From the NCBI RefSeq assembly GCF_023242475.1, contig NZ_JALJFG010000008.1, positions 62,001-126,000 on the forward strand: a stretch of 64,000 nucleotides of DNA, given 5' to 3'. Origin of the DNA: Pseudomonas sp. MWU15-20650. GTDB lineage: Bacteria > Pseudomonadota > Gammaproteobacteria > Pseudomonadales > Pseudomonadaceae. This document shows positions 36,869 to 48,117 of this stretch, in pieces; positions within the stretch are counted from its first letter, which is position 1; the number at the start of each line of letters is the position of its first letter. A model generated the notes under the pieces. The model did no database searches. It was given only the letters and a program-made list of their open reading frames with translations, and was not told the origin of the DNA. The translations under genes were made by a program, and so were the position numbers.

Positions 36869-38205
36869 CAGTGACTCAATCCGTATTTCCTGACCTTGTC
36901 GAACAGGGTGGTCTTGGCCATTCCCAGTTCCTGGCTGGCCTGGGTCAGGTTGCCGCCACTGCGTTGCAGGGCGTCGTTGAGCAGGTTGCGTTCGAAGGCT
37001 TCGACCGCTTCGGTAAAGGCCAGGCCGTGATTGCCGCTGCTGGTGCCGCTTTTCTTGAAGGCGGGCAAGCCCAGGGCGAAGCGCTCGGCGACGTTGCGCA
37101 GTTCGCGCACGTTGCCTGGCCAGTCGTGGCTCATCAGGCTCGACACCGTCTGGTTATCCAGCTCCGGCAAGGTGCGATCGAAGCGTAGCGACGACTGCTG
37201 CAGGAAGTGTTCGAACAACTGCAGGATGTCCTCGCGGCGTTCACGCAGGGGCGGCAGTTCCAGGGTCACCACGTTGAGGCGGTAGTACAGGTCGCTGCGG
37301 AACTGGTTGGCGCGGCTCAGTTCATCAAGGTCGGACTTGGTGGCGGCGATGACGCGGCAATCCACCGCCACGCTCTGGTTCGAACCCAGGCGCTCCAACG
37401 TACGCTCCTGCAACACCCGCAGCAGTTTGATCTGCAGGTTGATCGGCATGCTTTCCACTTCATCGAGGAACAGCGTGCCTTCGTGGGCGTGCTCGATCTT
37501 GCCGATCCGGCGTTTGCCGGCACCGGTAAAGGCGTTGGCTTCGTGGCCGAAAATTTCGCTTTCGAACAGGTTCTCCGGCAGCCCGCCGCAGTTCAGGGCG
37601 ACGAACTGGTGGGCGTGGCGCCGGCTGAAGTCATGCAGGCAACGCGCGACCAGCTCCTTGCCGGTACCGGTTTCACCTTCGATCAGCACGTTGGCCGACG
37701 TGTCGGCGACGTTAGCGATCAGTTCGCGCAGGTTTTGCATGGCGGGGGAACGGCCGATGATGCGGCCTTCCAGGGAGTCGCGCTCCGCCAGCTGGCGGCG
37801 CAGCGACCAGACTTCCCGCGCCAGCCCACGTTGCTCCAGGGCGCGGCGAGCCACGTCTACCAGGCGTTCGGGCGAGAAGGGTTTCTCCATGAAGTCGTAG
37901 GCGCCGTTACGCATGGCGCCGACAGCCATCGAGATGTCGCCATGGCCGGTGATCAGCACCACCGGCAGGCTTTTATCCAGCGCCTTGAGGCGGGTCAGCA
38001 GCTCCAGGCCATCGATGCCCGGCAGGCGAATATCGCTGATGACAATGCCGGCAAAGTTCTCGCCGATACGGGTCAGCGCTTCTTCGGCACTGCCCACCCC
38101 GACGCTGGGAATGTCTTCCAGTGCCAAGGCTTGCTGGCAGCCGAGCAGCACATGGGGGTCGTCCTCGACGATCAGGACGGTGAGGCCTTTAGGATCTGTA
38201 TTCAT
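36868..38205 (-). CDS. aauR: Sigma-54-dependent response regulator AauR
   Basis: 445 residues: receiver with Asp59-region IVISDIRLPGIDG, AAA+ domain (GETGTGKE, LFLDEVESMP) and Fis-type helix-turn-helix (LTQASQELGMAKTTLFDKVRKYG). The sigma-54 loop reads NAFTGA instead of GAFTGA. AauR controls uptake and use of acidic amino acids in Pseudomonas; here it sits beside aauS and aatJQMP, which fixes the name. Predicted binding sites TTCGGNNNNCCGAA lie upstream of aatJ. It overlaps aauS by four bases. Confidence 0.93.
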   Translation of the reverse strand: MNTDPKGLTVLIVEDDPHVLLGCQQALALEDIPSVGVGSAEEALTRIGENFAGIVISDIRLPGIDGLELLTRLKALDKSLPVVLITGHGDISMAVGAMRNGAYDFMEKPFSPERLVDVARRALEQRGLAREVWSLRRQLAERDSLEGRIIGRSPAMQNLRELIANVADTSANVLIEGETGTGKELVARCLHDFSRRHAHQFVALNCGGLPENLFESEIFGHEANAFTGAGKRRIGKIEHAHEGTLFLDEVESMPINLQIKLLRVLQERTLERLGSNQSVAVDCRVIAATKSDLDELSRANQFRSDLYYRLNVVTLELPPLRERREDILQLFEHFLQQSSLRFDRTLPELDNQTVSSLMSHDWPGNVRELRNVAERFALGLPAFKKSGTSSGNHGLAFTEAVEAFERNLLNDALQRSGGNLTQASQELGMAKTTLFDKVRKYGLSH

Positions 38206-40103
38206 GTCGACTCAGCTTTTTGAGCGCCCGCCAGCGGCAGGCTCAGGACGAAGGCGGTACCACCACTGGCCGGGTGTTCCACGGCCAGGTTACCGCCGGT
38301 GGCGGCCGCGAGGCTGGCGGAAAGCGTCAGCCCCAGGCCCAGGCCCTGTTCCCCAGGTTTGGTGGTGAAGAACGGTTCGAACAAATGTTTGCGCGTTTCG
38401 GGGTCGATACCATGGCCATTGTCGCGCACGAGCAGGCGGTATTTGCCATCGCTACTTTGGCCTTCCAGCCACAATTGTGGCGCTGATTGTGCCTGCATCG
38501 CATCCAGGGCATTGCTGATCAGGTTGACCAGAATCTGCTCCAGTCGTGTTTGGTCGATCTGCAGTTGGGCATTGGCAAAGTCGCGTTGTACGGTCAGCGG
38601 CAGGCCGTCCAGGCGTGCGCCGAGTACTTGGAACGCCGCATCCACGGCCTTGCCGAGGTTGGCTTCGCCCTGGTCGTCACCGCGCCTGGCAAAGGAGCGC
38701 AGGCTGGCAGTGATGCGCCCCATGCGGTCGATCAGTTCATTGATGGTCTTGAGGTTGGTGCTGGCGGTATCCAGGGCCCCGCGCTCCAGAAAGCGCACCG
38801 TGTTGCCCGACAGGGTACGCAGTGCGGCCAGTGGCTGGTTCAGTTCGTGGGCGATACTGGTGGACATCTGGCCGATGGCGGCGAGTTTGCCGGCCTGTAC
38901 CAGTTCATCCTGGGCGCGGCGCAGGGTTTCCTCGGCCTGGCGTCGTTCGCGGATCTGGCCCTTGAGCCGCTCGTTGCTGGCACGCAGGTCGGCGGTGCGT
39001 TCGGCAATCCGCCGTTCCAGTTGGTTGTTGGCTTCCTGCAAGGCTTCCCGCGCGGCGAGGCGGGTGGCAATGACTTTGCGCCGCTCATTCCAGGCAATCA
39101 GCAAGAAGGCGACCAGGCCAAAGGCAACGGCCACCAGAATGCCCTGGTTGATCGCAGCACGACGCAGGTCGTTGAGCGGCGTGAGGAGGGTGAAGTTCCA
39201 CGGTGTGTCATTGAGCGGGCGGGTTTGCGCCAGGTAGCTGACTTCGTGCGCGTCGTTGACCACTTCGCTGTTGGCCGGGAAGGTCAGTTTCTCGCTGCCT
39301 TCGTTCAAGCGCTCGCGGGCCAGGGGTTCCAATTCGTTGAGCGTCGCCCAGTAATATTGCAGGCTGTGGGCCAGGCGGTCCTTGGTGTCAGCGCTCAACG
39401 GTCGTATGGCCTTGAGGCGACGGGCGGGGTCGCTGGACAGAATGATGATGCCGTTCTCGTCGCTTACAAAAGCTTCCAGGCGTGCGCGTTGCCAGCGTTC
39501 TTCCAGGGCTTCGAGGCGGACCTTGACCACCGCCACGCCGATGATCTTGCCGTGCTCTTCGAGGCCATGGGCCAGGTAGTAGCCGGGTTCGCCGTTGGTG
39601 CTGCCGATGCCATAGAAGCGACCGGGGTGGCCACGTACGGCATTCTGGAAATAGGCACGGAAGGACAGGTCTTCACCTTGGTAACTGTCAGCATCGCGCC
39701 AGTTACTGGTGGCCAGTACACGGCCGGTGGTGTCCATCACGTAGATGGCCCGGCTGCGGCTGCGTCGGTTCAGGCCCTCCAGGTAGTCGTTGACCGTCTT
39801 GCGGGTTTCCTGGTTTGGATCTGCCAGCAATGTAGAGACGCTGGATTCCAGCTCAAGGAGGCTGGGTAGATAGGTGTATTTGCTCAGTTCGCTTTCGACG
39901 GTGCGGGCGTGCAGTTCCAACTGGCGTTCGCCGTTGTCGCTGAGGGTGCGGATGCCATAGTACTCACTGACCCAGAAGCCGATATAACCCAAGCCGACCA
40001 TCAGGGCGATGATCAACGGCGGCAGGAACAGTTGGCGTATCAGGCGAGGCTTCACGGCAAGTGATGGCGGCGCGGCGCGATAGGGGTTGGGGTCGCATTT
40101 CAT
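38202..40103 (-). CDS. aauS: DctB-like sensor kinase AauS
   Basis: 633 residues from ATG 40103; the GTG one codon upstream is also possible, and AAGG fits either. Membrane segments at about 27-46 and 322-340 flank a double-Cache periplasmic sensor. The coiled coil EANNQLERRIAERTADLRASNERLKGQIRERRQAEE leads to His419 in SIAHELNQPLAALRTL, then HATPase (NLISNALDAM, DNGHGI, GLGLGLTLS). It senses external Glu/Asp and phosphorylates AauR. Upstream is a REP pair and then the transporter operon. Confidence 0.93.
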   Translation of the reverse strand: MKCDPNPYRAAPPSLAVKPRLIRQLFLPPLIIALMVGLGYIGFWVSEYYGIRTLSDNGERQLELHARTVESELSKYTYLPSLLELESSVSTLLADPNQETRKTVNDYLEGLNRRSRSRAIYVMDTTGRVLATSNWRDADSYQGEDLSFRAYFQNAVRGHPGRFYGIGSTNGEPGYYLAHGLEEHGKIIGVAVVKVRLEALEERWQRARLEAFVSDENGIIILSSDPARRLKAIRPLSADTKDRLAHSLQYYWATLNELEPLARERLNEGSEKLTFPANSEVVNDAHEVSYLAQTRPLNDTPWNFTLLTPLNDLRRAAINQGILVAVAFGLVAFLLIAWNERRKVIATRLAAREALQEANNQLERRIAERTADLRASNERLKGQIRERRQAEETLRRAQDELVQAGKLAAIGQMSTSIAHELNQPLAALRTLSGNTVRFLERGALDTASTNLKTINELIDRMGRITASLRSFARRGDDQGEANLGKAVDAAFQVLGARLDGLPLTVQRDFANAQLQIDQTRLEQILVNLISNALDAMQAQSAPQLWLEGQSSDGKYRLLVRDNGHGIDPETRKHLFEPFFTTKPGEQGLGLGLTLSASLAAATGGNLAVEHPASGGTAFVLSLPLAGAQKAEST

Positions 40104-40140
40104 CACAGATGCCTTGGGTCAGCTACTTCTCGCCTGCCAA

Positions 40141-40242
40141 CTGTAGGAGCGAGCTTGCTCGCGAAAAACTCAAAGGCACCGCGGTAATCCTGGGTACACG
40201 CGTTATCGTTGTCGTCTTTCGCGAGCAAGCTCGCTCCTACAG
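40141..40242. repeat. REP inverted pair, second family (GTAGGAGCGAGCTTGCTCGCG)
   Basis: CTGTAGGAGCGAGCTTGCTCGC at the left end is mirrored by GCGAGCAAGCTCGCTCCTACAG at the right, with about 55 bases between. This is a different REP family from the one at 36 kb. It lies between aatP and aauS and could act as a transcript-stabilising hairpin or attenuator. Confidence 0.92.
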
Positions 40243-40260
40243 GGGAGAAGCGAGTTGCTT

Positions 40261-40995
40261 TTAGTGCTGCAGGATTTTCTCAAGGAAGTGCTGCGCGCGT
40301 TCGGAGCGAGCGCTGATGTCGCCGAAGAACTCTTCTTTCGGGCAGTCTTCGATGATCTTGCCGGCGTCCATGAAGATCACGCGGTCGGCCACTTTGCGGG
40401 CGAAGCCCATTTCGTGGGTCACGCACATCATGGTCATGCCTTCGTGGGCCAGTTGCACCATCACGTCGAGCACTTCGTTGACCATTTCCGGGTCGAGGGC
40501 AGAGGTCGGTTCGTCGAACAGCATGACGATCGGGTCCATGGCCAGGGCCCGGGCAATCGCTACACGTTGCTGCTGGCCGCCGGACAGTTGGCCCGGATGC
40601 TTGTGAGCGTGGGCCGACAGACCCACGCGATCGAGCAATTGCAGGCCCTTCTTGGTGGCTTCTTCCTTGCTGCGACCGAGCACCTTGATCTGCGCAATGG
40701 TCAGGTTTTCGGTAATGGTCAGGTGCGGGAACAGCTCGAAGTGCTGAAACACCATGCCCACGCGCGAGCGCAGTTTCGGCAGGTTGGTCTTCGGGTCGGC
40801 GATGGAGGTGCCGTCGACCACGATGTCGCCTTTCTGGAACGGTTCCAGCGCGTTCACGCATTTGATCAGGGTGGACTTGCCTGAGCCGGAGGGCCCGCAC
40901 ACCACGATCACTTCGCCTTTCTTGACCTCGGTGCTGCAATCGGTCAGCACCTGGAAGTCGCCATACCACTTGTTGATATTCTTGATAGAGATCAT
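40261..40995 (-). CDS. aatP: Acidic amino acid ABC transporter, ATP-binding subunit AatP
   Basis: 244 residues with Walker [10 protein letters not shown], signature LSGGQQQR, Walker [14 protein letters not shown] and the H-loop THEMGFA. It energises import of glutamate and aspartate with AatJQM. It overlaps aatM by four bases and is the last gene of the operon. Confidence 0.95.
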   Translation of the reverse strand: MISIKNINKWYGDFQVLTDCSTEVKKGEVIVVCGPSGSGKSTLIKCVNALEPFQKGDIVVDGTSIADPKTNLPKLRSRVGMVFQHFELFPHLTITENLTIAQIKVLGRSKEEATKKGLQLLDRVGLSAHAHKHPGQLSGGQQQRVAIARALAMDPIVMLFDEPTSALDPEMVNEVLDVMVQLAHEGMTMMCVTHEMGFARKVADRVIFMDAGKIIEDCPKEEFFGDISARSERAQHFLEKILQH

Positions 40996-41663
40996 ACGGC
41001 AAACCTTTTTTGCAGACGCTTGACCAGCAGCGAGGCGGAAAAGCTGATGATGAAGTAGACGACACCGGCGAAGATCAGGAACTCATTGGAGCGGCCGATG
41101 ATGTCGCCGTTGGAGCGGGCGGAGTTGAGGAAGTCCACCAGGCCCACGGTGTAGACCAGCGAGGTATCCTGGAACAGGATGATCGATTGTTGCAGCAGCA
41201 ACGGGGTCATCTTGCGGAACGCCTGGGGCAGGATGATCAGGCGCATGGTCTGGCCATAGGTCATGCCCATCGCCTGGGCTGCGCCCATCTGGCCCTTGGG
41301 AATCGACTGCACGCCAGCCCGCACGATTTCACAGAAGTATGCGGCTTCGAACATCATGAAGGCCACGACGCAGGAGGTGAACGCACCGATCGGGGTGTCT
41401 TCGCCGGTGATCCAGCGCAGTACGAACGGCACCGCCAGGTAGAACCAGGTGATCACCAGCAGCAGTGGGATCGAGCGGAAGTAGTTCACATAGGCGCCGG
41501 CCAGGCGCGACAGCAGCTTGCTGGACGACAGGCGCATCAGCGCGAGGATCGTGCCCAATGCGATGCCGCCGACTACGCCCATGACCATCAGTTGCAGGGT
41601 CATGACCATGCCGTTCCACAGGCCCGGGATAGCGGGGATGATACCGCTGAAATCGAAGTCCAT
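40992..41663 (-). CDS. aatM: Acidic amino acid ABC transporter, permease AatM
   Basis: 223 residues, polar amino acid permease type (HisMQ family) with about five membrane segments. The EAA coupling motif region is [29 protein letters not shown]. It forms the channel with AatQ. Its ATG overlaps the aatQ stop (TAATG) and its end overlaps aatP. Confidence 0.95.
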   Translation of the reverse strand: MDFDFSGIIPAIPGLWNGMVMTLQLMVMGVVGGIALGTILALMRLSSSKLLSRLAGAYVNYFRSIPLLLVITWFYLAVPFVLRWITGEDTPIGAFTSCVVAFMMFEAAYFCEIVRAGVQSIPKGQMGAAQAMGMTYGQTMRLIILPQAFRKMTPLLLQQSIILFQDTSLVYTVGLVDFLNSARSNGDIIGRSNEFLIFAGVVYFIISFSASLLVKRLQKRFAV

Positions 41664-42409
41664 TATTTACCCCCCACGGAGATCAGGCCGGGCACGGCGA
41701 CTTTCTTCTCGACCACGCGCATCAGCAGCATCAGGCTCATGTTCAGGGTGAAGTAGATCAGCGTGGCCAGGGTGAAGGCTTCAAACAGGTTGGCCGAGAA
41801 CTCGGCGGTCTGTTTGGTTTGTGCCAGCAGTTCCATCAGGCCGATCAAGGACGCCACGGAGGAGTTCTTGAACACGTTGAGGAATTCCGAGGTGAGCGGC
41901 GGAATGATGATCCGATAAGCCTGGGGCAGCAGCACGTTCCAGTAGATCTGCGGCAGCTTGAAGCCCATGGCGCGCGCGGCAGACTCCTGGCCACGCGGCA
42001 GCGCCTGGATGCCGGTACGCACTTGTTCACACACACGGGCGGCGGTGAACAGGCCCAGGCACACCACGACGCTCAGGTAGGCCGAGGTGGTCGGGTTGAG
42101 GTCTTGTTTGTACCAGTCCTGCAGGTTTTGCGGCAGCAGGTCGGGTATCAGGAAGTACCAGATAAACAGTTGAACCAGCAGAGGCACGTTACGAAACAGT
42201 TCCACGTAGCAGGTCGCGATGCCCGATACGATGCGGTTTGGCACGGTGCGCATGACCCCCAGAATGGAGCCCAGCAGCAAGGCGATAATCCATGCCACGA
42301 CAGCGATGGCAATGGTCCAGCCCAAGCCGGCGATGTACCAGTCGAGATAAGTCTCGCTGCCCACGCCGGTGGACTTGAAGAACACGCCCCAGTCCCAGTT
42401 GTAATTCAT
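41663..42409 (-). CDS. aatQ: Acidic amino acid ABC transporter, permease AatQ
   Basis: About 248 residues starting at MNYNWDWGVFFKS; the frame is open farther upstream but the ATG after GGGGAGACCC is the sensible start and gives the family length. The sequence has about five membrane segments, with the EAA region QVRTGIQALPRGQESAARAMGFKLPQIY. It pairs with AatM. A gap of about 190 bases separates it from aatJ. Confidence 0.95.
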   Translation of the reverse strand: MNYNWDWGVFFKSTGVGSETYLDWYIAGLGWTIAIAVVAWIIALLLGSILGVMRTVPNRIVSGIATCYVELFRNVPLLVQLFIWYFLIPDLLPQNLQDWYKQDLNPTTSAYLSVVVCLGLFTAARVCEQVRTGIQALPRGQESAARAMGFKLPQIYWNVLLPQAYRIIIPPLTSEFLNVFKNSSVASLIGLMELLAQTKQTAEFSANLFEAFTLATLIYFTLNMSLMLLMRVVEKKVAVPGLISVGGK

Positions 42410-42603
42410 TAGGGTCTCCCCTCGAGATCGATCGATGTACAAGTACCCGCATGGGGGAAGATCCCTTCCCGCCCGACGTTGAACGCCAGGCACACGCGAT
42501 CGGCTCGAAAACCGCCAGGTCGAGTGTTCCAAATTAAAGCCAGCAGGTAGTAACAGATGCCTGAGGGAGAGTGGCTCCCTCAGGAGATAAGCTTAGTCAG
42601 GTA

Positions 42604-43530
42604 TCAGATTTTTACGTCAGGCGCTGGCTTGTCGCTTGGGTTAGCGATCAGCTCCTTGACCTTTTCGCTCATCGGGAAGTTCAGGTTCAGGCCTTTTGGT
42701 GGAACCGGGCTCTCGAACCATTTGCTGTAGATCTTGTTGATTTCGCCGGATTTGTACAGGGCGGTGATGGCGTCATCCACGGCCTTCTTGAACGCTGGGT
42801 CGTCTTTGCGAACCATGCAAGCGTAGGCTTCAAAGGACTGCGGAGTACCGGTGATGACCCAGTCGTCCGGCTTCTTGGCCTTGGCTTCTTCACCGGCCAG
42901 CAGGGCGTCGTCCATCATGAAGGCGACAGCGCGGCCGCTTTCCAGCATCTGGAAGGACTCGCCGTGGTCTTTGGCGGAGATGACGTTCATGCCCATCTGC
43001 TTGTCGGCGTTCATCGCCTTGATGATGCGCTCGGACGTGGTGCCGGCGGTGGTCACCACGTTTTTGCCTTTCAGGTCAGCAAAGTCGGCGTAGGACGGCT
43101 TGCCGTCCTTGTCTTTCTTGACCAGCAGGCGGGTGCCGATTTCGAAGATGTTGACGGTGAAGTCGACCTGCTGGGCGCGTTCGGCGTTGTTGGTGGTGGA
43201 GCCGCACTCGATATCCGCGGTGCCGTTCTGGATCAGCGGGATACGGGTTTGTGAAGTGACCAGGTTGTACTTGGTCTTCAGGTCGGGTTTGTTCAGGTCT
43301 TTTTTCAGGGCTTCAACGATAGCCAGCTGAATGTCATGGGAGTAGCCCACAGGCTTGCCCGAACCATCCGCGATGTAGGAAAACGGAATGGAGCTGTCGC
43401 GGTGCGCGAGAGTGATAGTGCCGGAGTCGTTGATTTTCTTCAGTGTGCCGGTGAGTTCGGCGGCGAAAACTGGAGTGCTGATCAGAGCAGCAGCGATAGC
43501 TGCGCCCAAGATATGGGGAACGATGCGCAT
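42604..43530 (-). CDS. aatJ: Acidic amino acid ABC transporter, periplasmic binding protein AatJ
   Basis: 308 residues from ATG 43530, with GAGGAAG upstream. The signal peptide is MRIVPHILGAAIAAALISTPVFA. The mature part is a type 2 substrate-binding fold with the SBP signature GTLKKINDSGTITLAHRDSSIPFSY. It captures glutamate and aspartate in the periplasm. A sigma-54 promoter and two AauR-type sites lie upstream, so the operon should be RpoN/AauR-dependent. Confidence 0.95.
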   Translation of the reverse strand: MRIVPHILGAAIAAALISTPVFAAELTGTLKKINDSGTITLAHRDSSIPFSYIADGSGKPVGYSHDIQLAIVEALKKDLNKPDLKTKYNLVTSQTRIPLIQNGTADIECGSTTNNAERAQQVDFTVNIFEIGTRLLVKKDKDGKPSYADFADLKGKNVVTTAGTTSERIIKAMNADKQMGMNVISAKDHGESFQMLESGRAVAFMMDDALLAGEEAKAKKPDDWVITGTPQSFEAYACMVRKDDPAFKKAVDDAITALYKSGEINKIYSKWFESPVPPKGLNLNFPMSEKVKELIANPSDKPAPDVKI

Positions 43531-43642
43531 CAATACTTCCTCGACATTTGTTTTTTTTATGAAGCCAGTTAGACGGCTCTCTTGTACAGCGAATGTCCGT
43601 GACGGCTCCTGAAGCGTCATGGGCAATCGTCAGGAAGTGTAG

Positions 43643-43658
43643 AGCATGAGTCGTGCCA
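43643..43658 (-). promoter_or_regulatory. Sigma-54 promoter of aatJQMP
   Basis: On the minus strand TGGCACGACTCATGCT matches TGGCACG-N4-TTGCW with GG and GC spaced by ten bases. The transcription start is expected near 43632, about 100 bases before the aatJ ATG. Confidence 0.8.
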
Positions 43659-43734
43659 TATCGGAAATAAAAGGTTAACTATATGATTTATATAGAAATT
43701 AACTTTATGTTTCGATTGTTTTTCATGCGTGGGG

Positions 43735-43748
43735 TACGGCAAACCGAA
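43735..43748. promoter_or_regulatory. AauR-type site, distal copy (one mismatch)
   Basis: TACGGCAAACCGAA differs by one base from TTCGGNNNNCCGAA, the published AauR motif as I recall it. It is 31 bp (three helical turns) from the perfect copy. Confidence 0.55.
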
Positions 43749-43765
43749 TCGGACAGCAGGTTGCG

Positions 43766-43779
43766 TTCGGAAAACCGAA
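43766..43779. promoter_or_regulatory. AauR site, perfect copy
   Basis: TTCGGAAAACCGAA matches the recalled AauR motif TTCGGNNNNCCGAA exactly. It is centred about 120 bp upstream of the sigma-54 promoter of aatJ, on the proper side for an activator. Confidence 0.8.
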
Positions 43780-43793
43780 TAGGGCTACGGGTA

Positions 43794-43833
43794 TACAAAA
43801 GCCCCTGGGCCTTGCGGCGCAGGGGCTTTTGTA
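43794..43833. terminator. Bidirectional terminator between glpD and aatJ
   Basis: AAAAGCCCCTG / CAGGGGCTTTT (43797-43807 and 43820-43830), T-flanked in both directions, ends glpD transcripts before the aat promoter region. Confidence 0.88.
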
Positions 43834-43844
43834 CGGCCTGTCGA

Positions 43845-45383
43845 TCAGGCTGCTTGGAACTTGCTACGGTTCTGCTCAACCTTGGACAGATAGCGTTGCA
43901 CGTTTTCCTGTTCTTCCGGGGTGGTGAACAGGCCAAGCTTGGTGCGGCGCCACAGGACATCCTGGGGCTGGGTCGCCCACTCTTCGGCGCACAGGTAATC
44001 GACTTCGCGGGTGTACAGGCCACCTCCCAAGTGGTCGCCCAGGTCGGCCAACGATTGCACGCCTTCCAGCAGGCGCCAGGTGCGGCTGCCATAGGTGGTG
44101 GACCAGCGGCGCGCGATCTCGCTTGGTACCCAGTCGTACTTGGCGCGAATCGCCTCGGCCAGCGCTTCTGGTGTCGTCATGTTTTCGCCGCCGGGCAGGC
44201 TGGCCGTGGCGGTCCAGCTTGGGCGCATCTGTGTGAAGTAGGGGGCCAGTTGCGCCATCGCCGACTCGGCGAGTTTGCGATAGGTGGTCAACTTGCCACC
44301 GAACACCGACAGGATCGGCGCTTCGCCGTTAGCGCCGGACAGCGCCAATGTGTAGTCGCGGGTGATGGCTGACGGGTTGTCGGATTCGTCGTTGCACAGC
44401 GGGCGAACACCGGAATAGGTGTGGACGATGTCGTCACGGCTCAACTGCTTTTTGAAGTGGGCATTGACCACGTTGAGCATGTAGTCGGTTTCACCTTCGG
44501 TAATCGCCACTTTCGCCGGGTCGCCGGTGTACTCGCGATCAGTGGTGCCGATGATGGTCAGGTGGTTCAGGTAGGGAATGGTGAAGACGATGCGCTGGTC
44601 TTCGTTCTGCAGAATGTGCGCATGCGCGCCTTCATACAGTTTCGGTACGATCAGGTGGCTGCCCTGGATCAGGCGGATGCCGTAGGGCGAATCGAGCTTG
44701 AGATCGTCCTTGATGAACTTGGCAACCCATGGGCCTGCGGCGTTTACCAAGGCCCGGGCACGGATCGAGAACAGGCTGCCATCGGCGCGTTCCATGTTCA
44801 TTTCCCACAGGCCATTGCTGCGATGCGCACTGGTGCAACGGGTCTGGGTATGGATATGTGCGCCTTTTTCGCGGGCGGCCATGGCATTGAGTACCACCAG
44901 GCGGGCGTCATCGACCCAGCAGTCGGAATATTCGAAGCCTTTGGTGATCTCGCTCTTGAGCGGGCTGTCGGGGCCGAACTTGAGGCTTTTCGAACCGGCG
45001 AGTTTCTCGCGCTTGCCCAGGTGGTCATACAGGAACAGGCCGGCACGAATCATCCAGGCCGGACGCAGGTGCGGGCGGTGCGGCAGCACGAAGCGCATCT
45101 GCTTGACGATGTGCGGGGCCTTGGCCAGCAGCACTTCACGCTCTGCCAGAGCTTCGCGCACCAGGCGGAATTCGTAATGCTCCAGGTAGCGCAGGCCACC
45201 GTGGATCAATTTGCTGCTGGCGGAGGACGTGTGGCTGGCCAGGTCATCCTTTTCGCAAAGGAATACCGACAAACCGCGACCGGCTGCGTCTGCTGCAATG
45301 CCGACGCCATTGATCCCGCCGCCGATAACGGCCACGTCATAGACTTCGGCAAGCGGTGGAGCAGGCAAGGTAGAAGGGTTCAT
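43845..45383 (-). CDS. glpD: Glycerol-3-phosphate dehydrogenase (aerobic)
   Basis: 512 residues. The N-terminal FAD-binding motif is YDVAVIGGGINGVGIAADAAGRGLSVFLCEKDD, followed by the GlpD family's SSKLIHGGLRYLEHYEF. It oxidises sn-glycerol-3-phosphate to dihydroxyacetone phosphate at the inner membrane. It is downstream of glpR, glpK and glpF in the same direction but 282 bases away, with a possible promoter of its own and GlpR-like operator elements. Confidence 0.97.
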   Translation of the reverse strand: MNPSTLPAPPLAEVYDVAVIGGGINGVGIAADAAGRGLSVFLCEKDDLASHTSSASSKLIHGGLRYLEHYEFRLVREALAEREVLLAKAPHIVKQMRFVLPHRPHLRPAWMIRAGLFLYDHLGKREKLAGSKSLKFGPDSPLKSEITKGFEYSDCWVDDARLVVLNAMAAREKGAHIHTQTRCTSAHRSNGLWEMNMERADGSLFSIRARALVNAAGPWVAKFIKDDLKLDSPYGIRLIQGSHLIVPKLYEGAHAHILQNEDQRIVFTIPYLNHLTIIGTTDREYTGDPAKVAITEGETDYMLNVVNAHFKKQLSRDDIVHTYSGVRPLCNDESDNPSAITRDYTLALSGANGEAPILSVFGGKLTTYRKLAESAMAQLAPYFTQMRPSWTATASLPGGENMTTPEALAEAIRAKYDWVPSEIARRWSTTYGSRTWRLLEGVQSLADLGDHLGGGLYTREVDYLCAEEWATQPQDVLWRRTKLGLFTTPEEQENVQRYLSKVEQNRSKFQAA

Positions 45384-45417
45384 CGGCTGGCCTCGCGATC
45401 TTTTCGTATTGGAATTC

Positions 45418-45440
45418 GAACATTAATGTTCATTTGCGAA
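45418..45440. promoter_or_regulatory. Candidate GlpR operator upstream of glpD
   Basis: A perfect palindrome GAACATTAATGTTC (45418-45431) overlaps TTCATTTGCGAA (45429-45440), which resembles the TTCGT-AA-ACGAA element at glpF. It lies 35-57 bases upstream of the glpD ATG. Assignment to GlpR is inference. Confidence 0.5.
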
Positions 45441-45565
45441 AATGGTAGCTGATAAACGCAGGTACAGCCACCCAACGTCGATTGAAAAAACTCATCGAAG
45501 GGCGGGAAAAGGAAAATTTGTGAACATGAGCCTGGGGAAGGCTCAGGGAAAAGGGCGTTGGATAG

Positions 45566-45650
45566 ACGGCTATCGGGAGCCCGTCGCACCGCCCCTCCCG
45601 CACGTTGATGCATGAACCCATTCCAATGTGGGAGGAGGCTTGCCCCCGAT
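45566..45650. repeat. Degenerate REP pair between glpR and glpD
   Basis: GCTATCGGGAGCCCGT...CCCCTCCCGCACGTT (about 45568-45606) is a decayed REP arm. It is followed by an intact-looking arm ATGTGGGAGGAGGCTTGCCCCCGATGG (45626-45652). Same G-rich family as at 27.6 and 36 kb. Confidence 0.6.
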
Positions 45651-45665
45651 GGCGTCAGACAGTCG

Positions 45666-46421
45666 CTAGACGACTTCCAGGCGAACCTTGTGATCGCTCA
45701 GCAACTGCACCAGCGCCGGCACCGGCTGCTGGTCCGTCACCAAACAGTCCACCAGGCTGATCGGCCCCAGGCGAATCATGGCGTTGCGTCCGAATTTGCT
45801 CGAGTCGGCGGCCAGGATCACCTGGCGTGCATTGGCGATGATCGCCTGGGAAACCCGCACTTCCTGGTAATCGAAGTCCAGCAGGCTGCCGTCTTCGTCG
45901 ATGCCGCTGATACCCACAAGGGCAAAGTCGACCTTGAACTGATTGATGAAATCGACACTCGCCTGGCCCACCACGCCGCCGTCACGGCGCACGTTACCGC
46001 CGGTCAGCAGCACGTCGAAGTCGTCCTTGGCACTGAGCATGGTGGCGACGTTGAGGTTGTTGGTGATGATTTTCAGGTGATTGTGATTCAGCAGCGCACG
46101 CGCGATGGATTCGGTGGTGGTGCCAATATTGATGAACAGCGAGGCGTGATCGGGAATCTGGGCCGCGATGGCTTCGCCGATGCGTTGCTTTTCATCGCGC
46201 ATCTGGTCGGCACGCATGGCGTACGCGGTGTTCTCGACACTGGAGTCATAGGCCGCGCCGCCGTGGTAGCGGCGCAGCAGGTTGGCGTCCGCCAGTTGGT
46301 TGATATCACGGCGGATGGTTTGCGGGGTAACAACGAACAACTGCGCCATTTCCTCGATACTGACGTAGCCGCGTTCGCGGACCAGTTCGAGGATTTGTTG
46401 TTGGCGGGGAGGCAGATTCAT
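45666..46421 (-). CDS. glpR: DeoR/GlpR family repressor of glycerol utilisation
   Basis: 251 residues. The N-terminal helix-turn-helix is [36 protein letters not shown], with the DeoR C-terminal sugar-phosphate domain ([14 protein letters not shown]). GlpR represses the glp genes and is released by glycerol-3-phosphate. Between glpK and glpD, its normal place in Pseudomonas. Confidence 0.95.
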   Translation of the reverse strand: MNLPPRQQQILELVRERGYVSIEEMAQLFVVTPQTIRRDINQLADANLLRRYHGGAAYDSSVENTAYAMRADQMRDEKQRIGEAIAAQIPDHASLFINIGTTTESIARALLNHNHLKIITNNLNVATMLSAKDDFDVLLTGGNVRRDGGVVGQASVDFINQFKVDFALVGISGIDEDGSLLDFDYQEVRVSQAIIANARQVILAADSSKFGRNAMIRLGPISLVDCLVTDQQPVPALVQLLSDHKVRLEVV

Positions 46422-46516
46422 GGGGCGTCCTTTGGGCTGCCATACAAAAGTGGCCCATGATGACGCAGGAATCCGCTCCCTGCCAGTTACAACCCTATAT
46501 GGGTCCTGCGGTTGGC

Positions 46517-48058
<1,542 letters not shown>

Positions 48059-48117
48059 TCAGCCTGGGCCACAAAAGGGCAGTAGGGACCAGGCGGGAGC
48101 TATCAGGAAATACGCGT

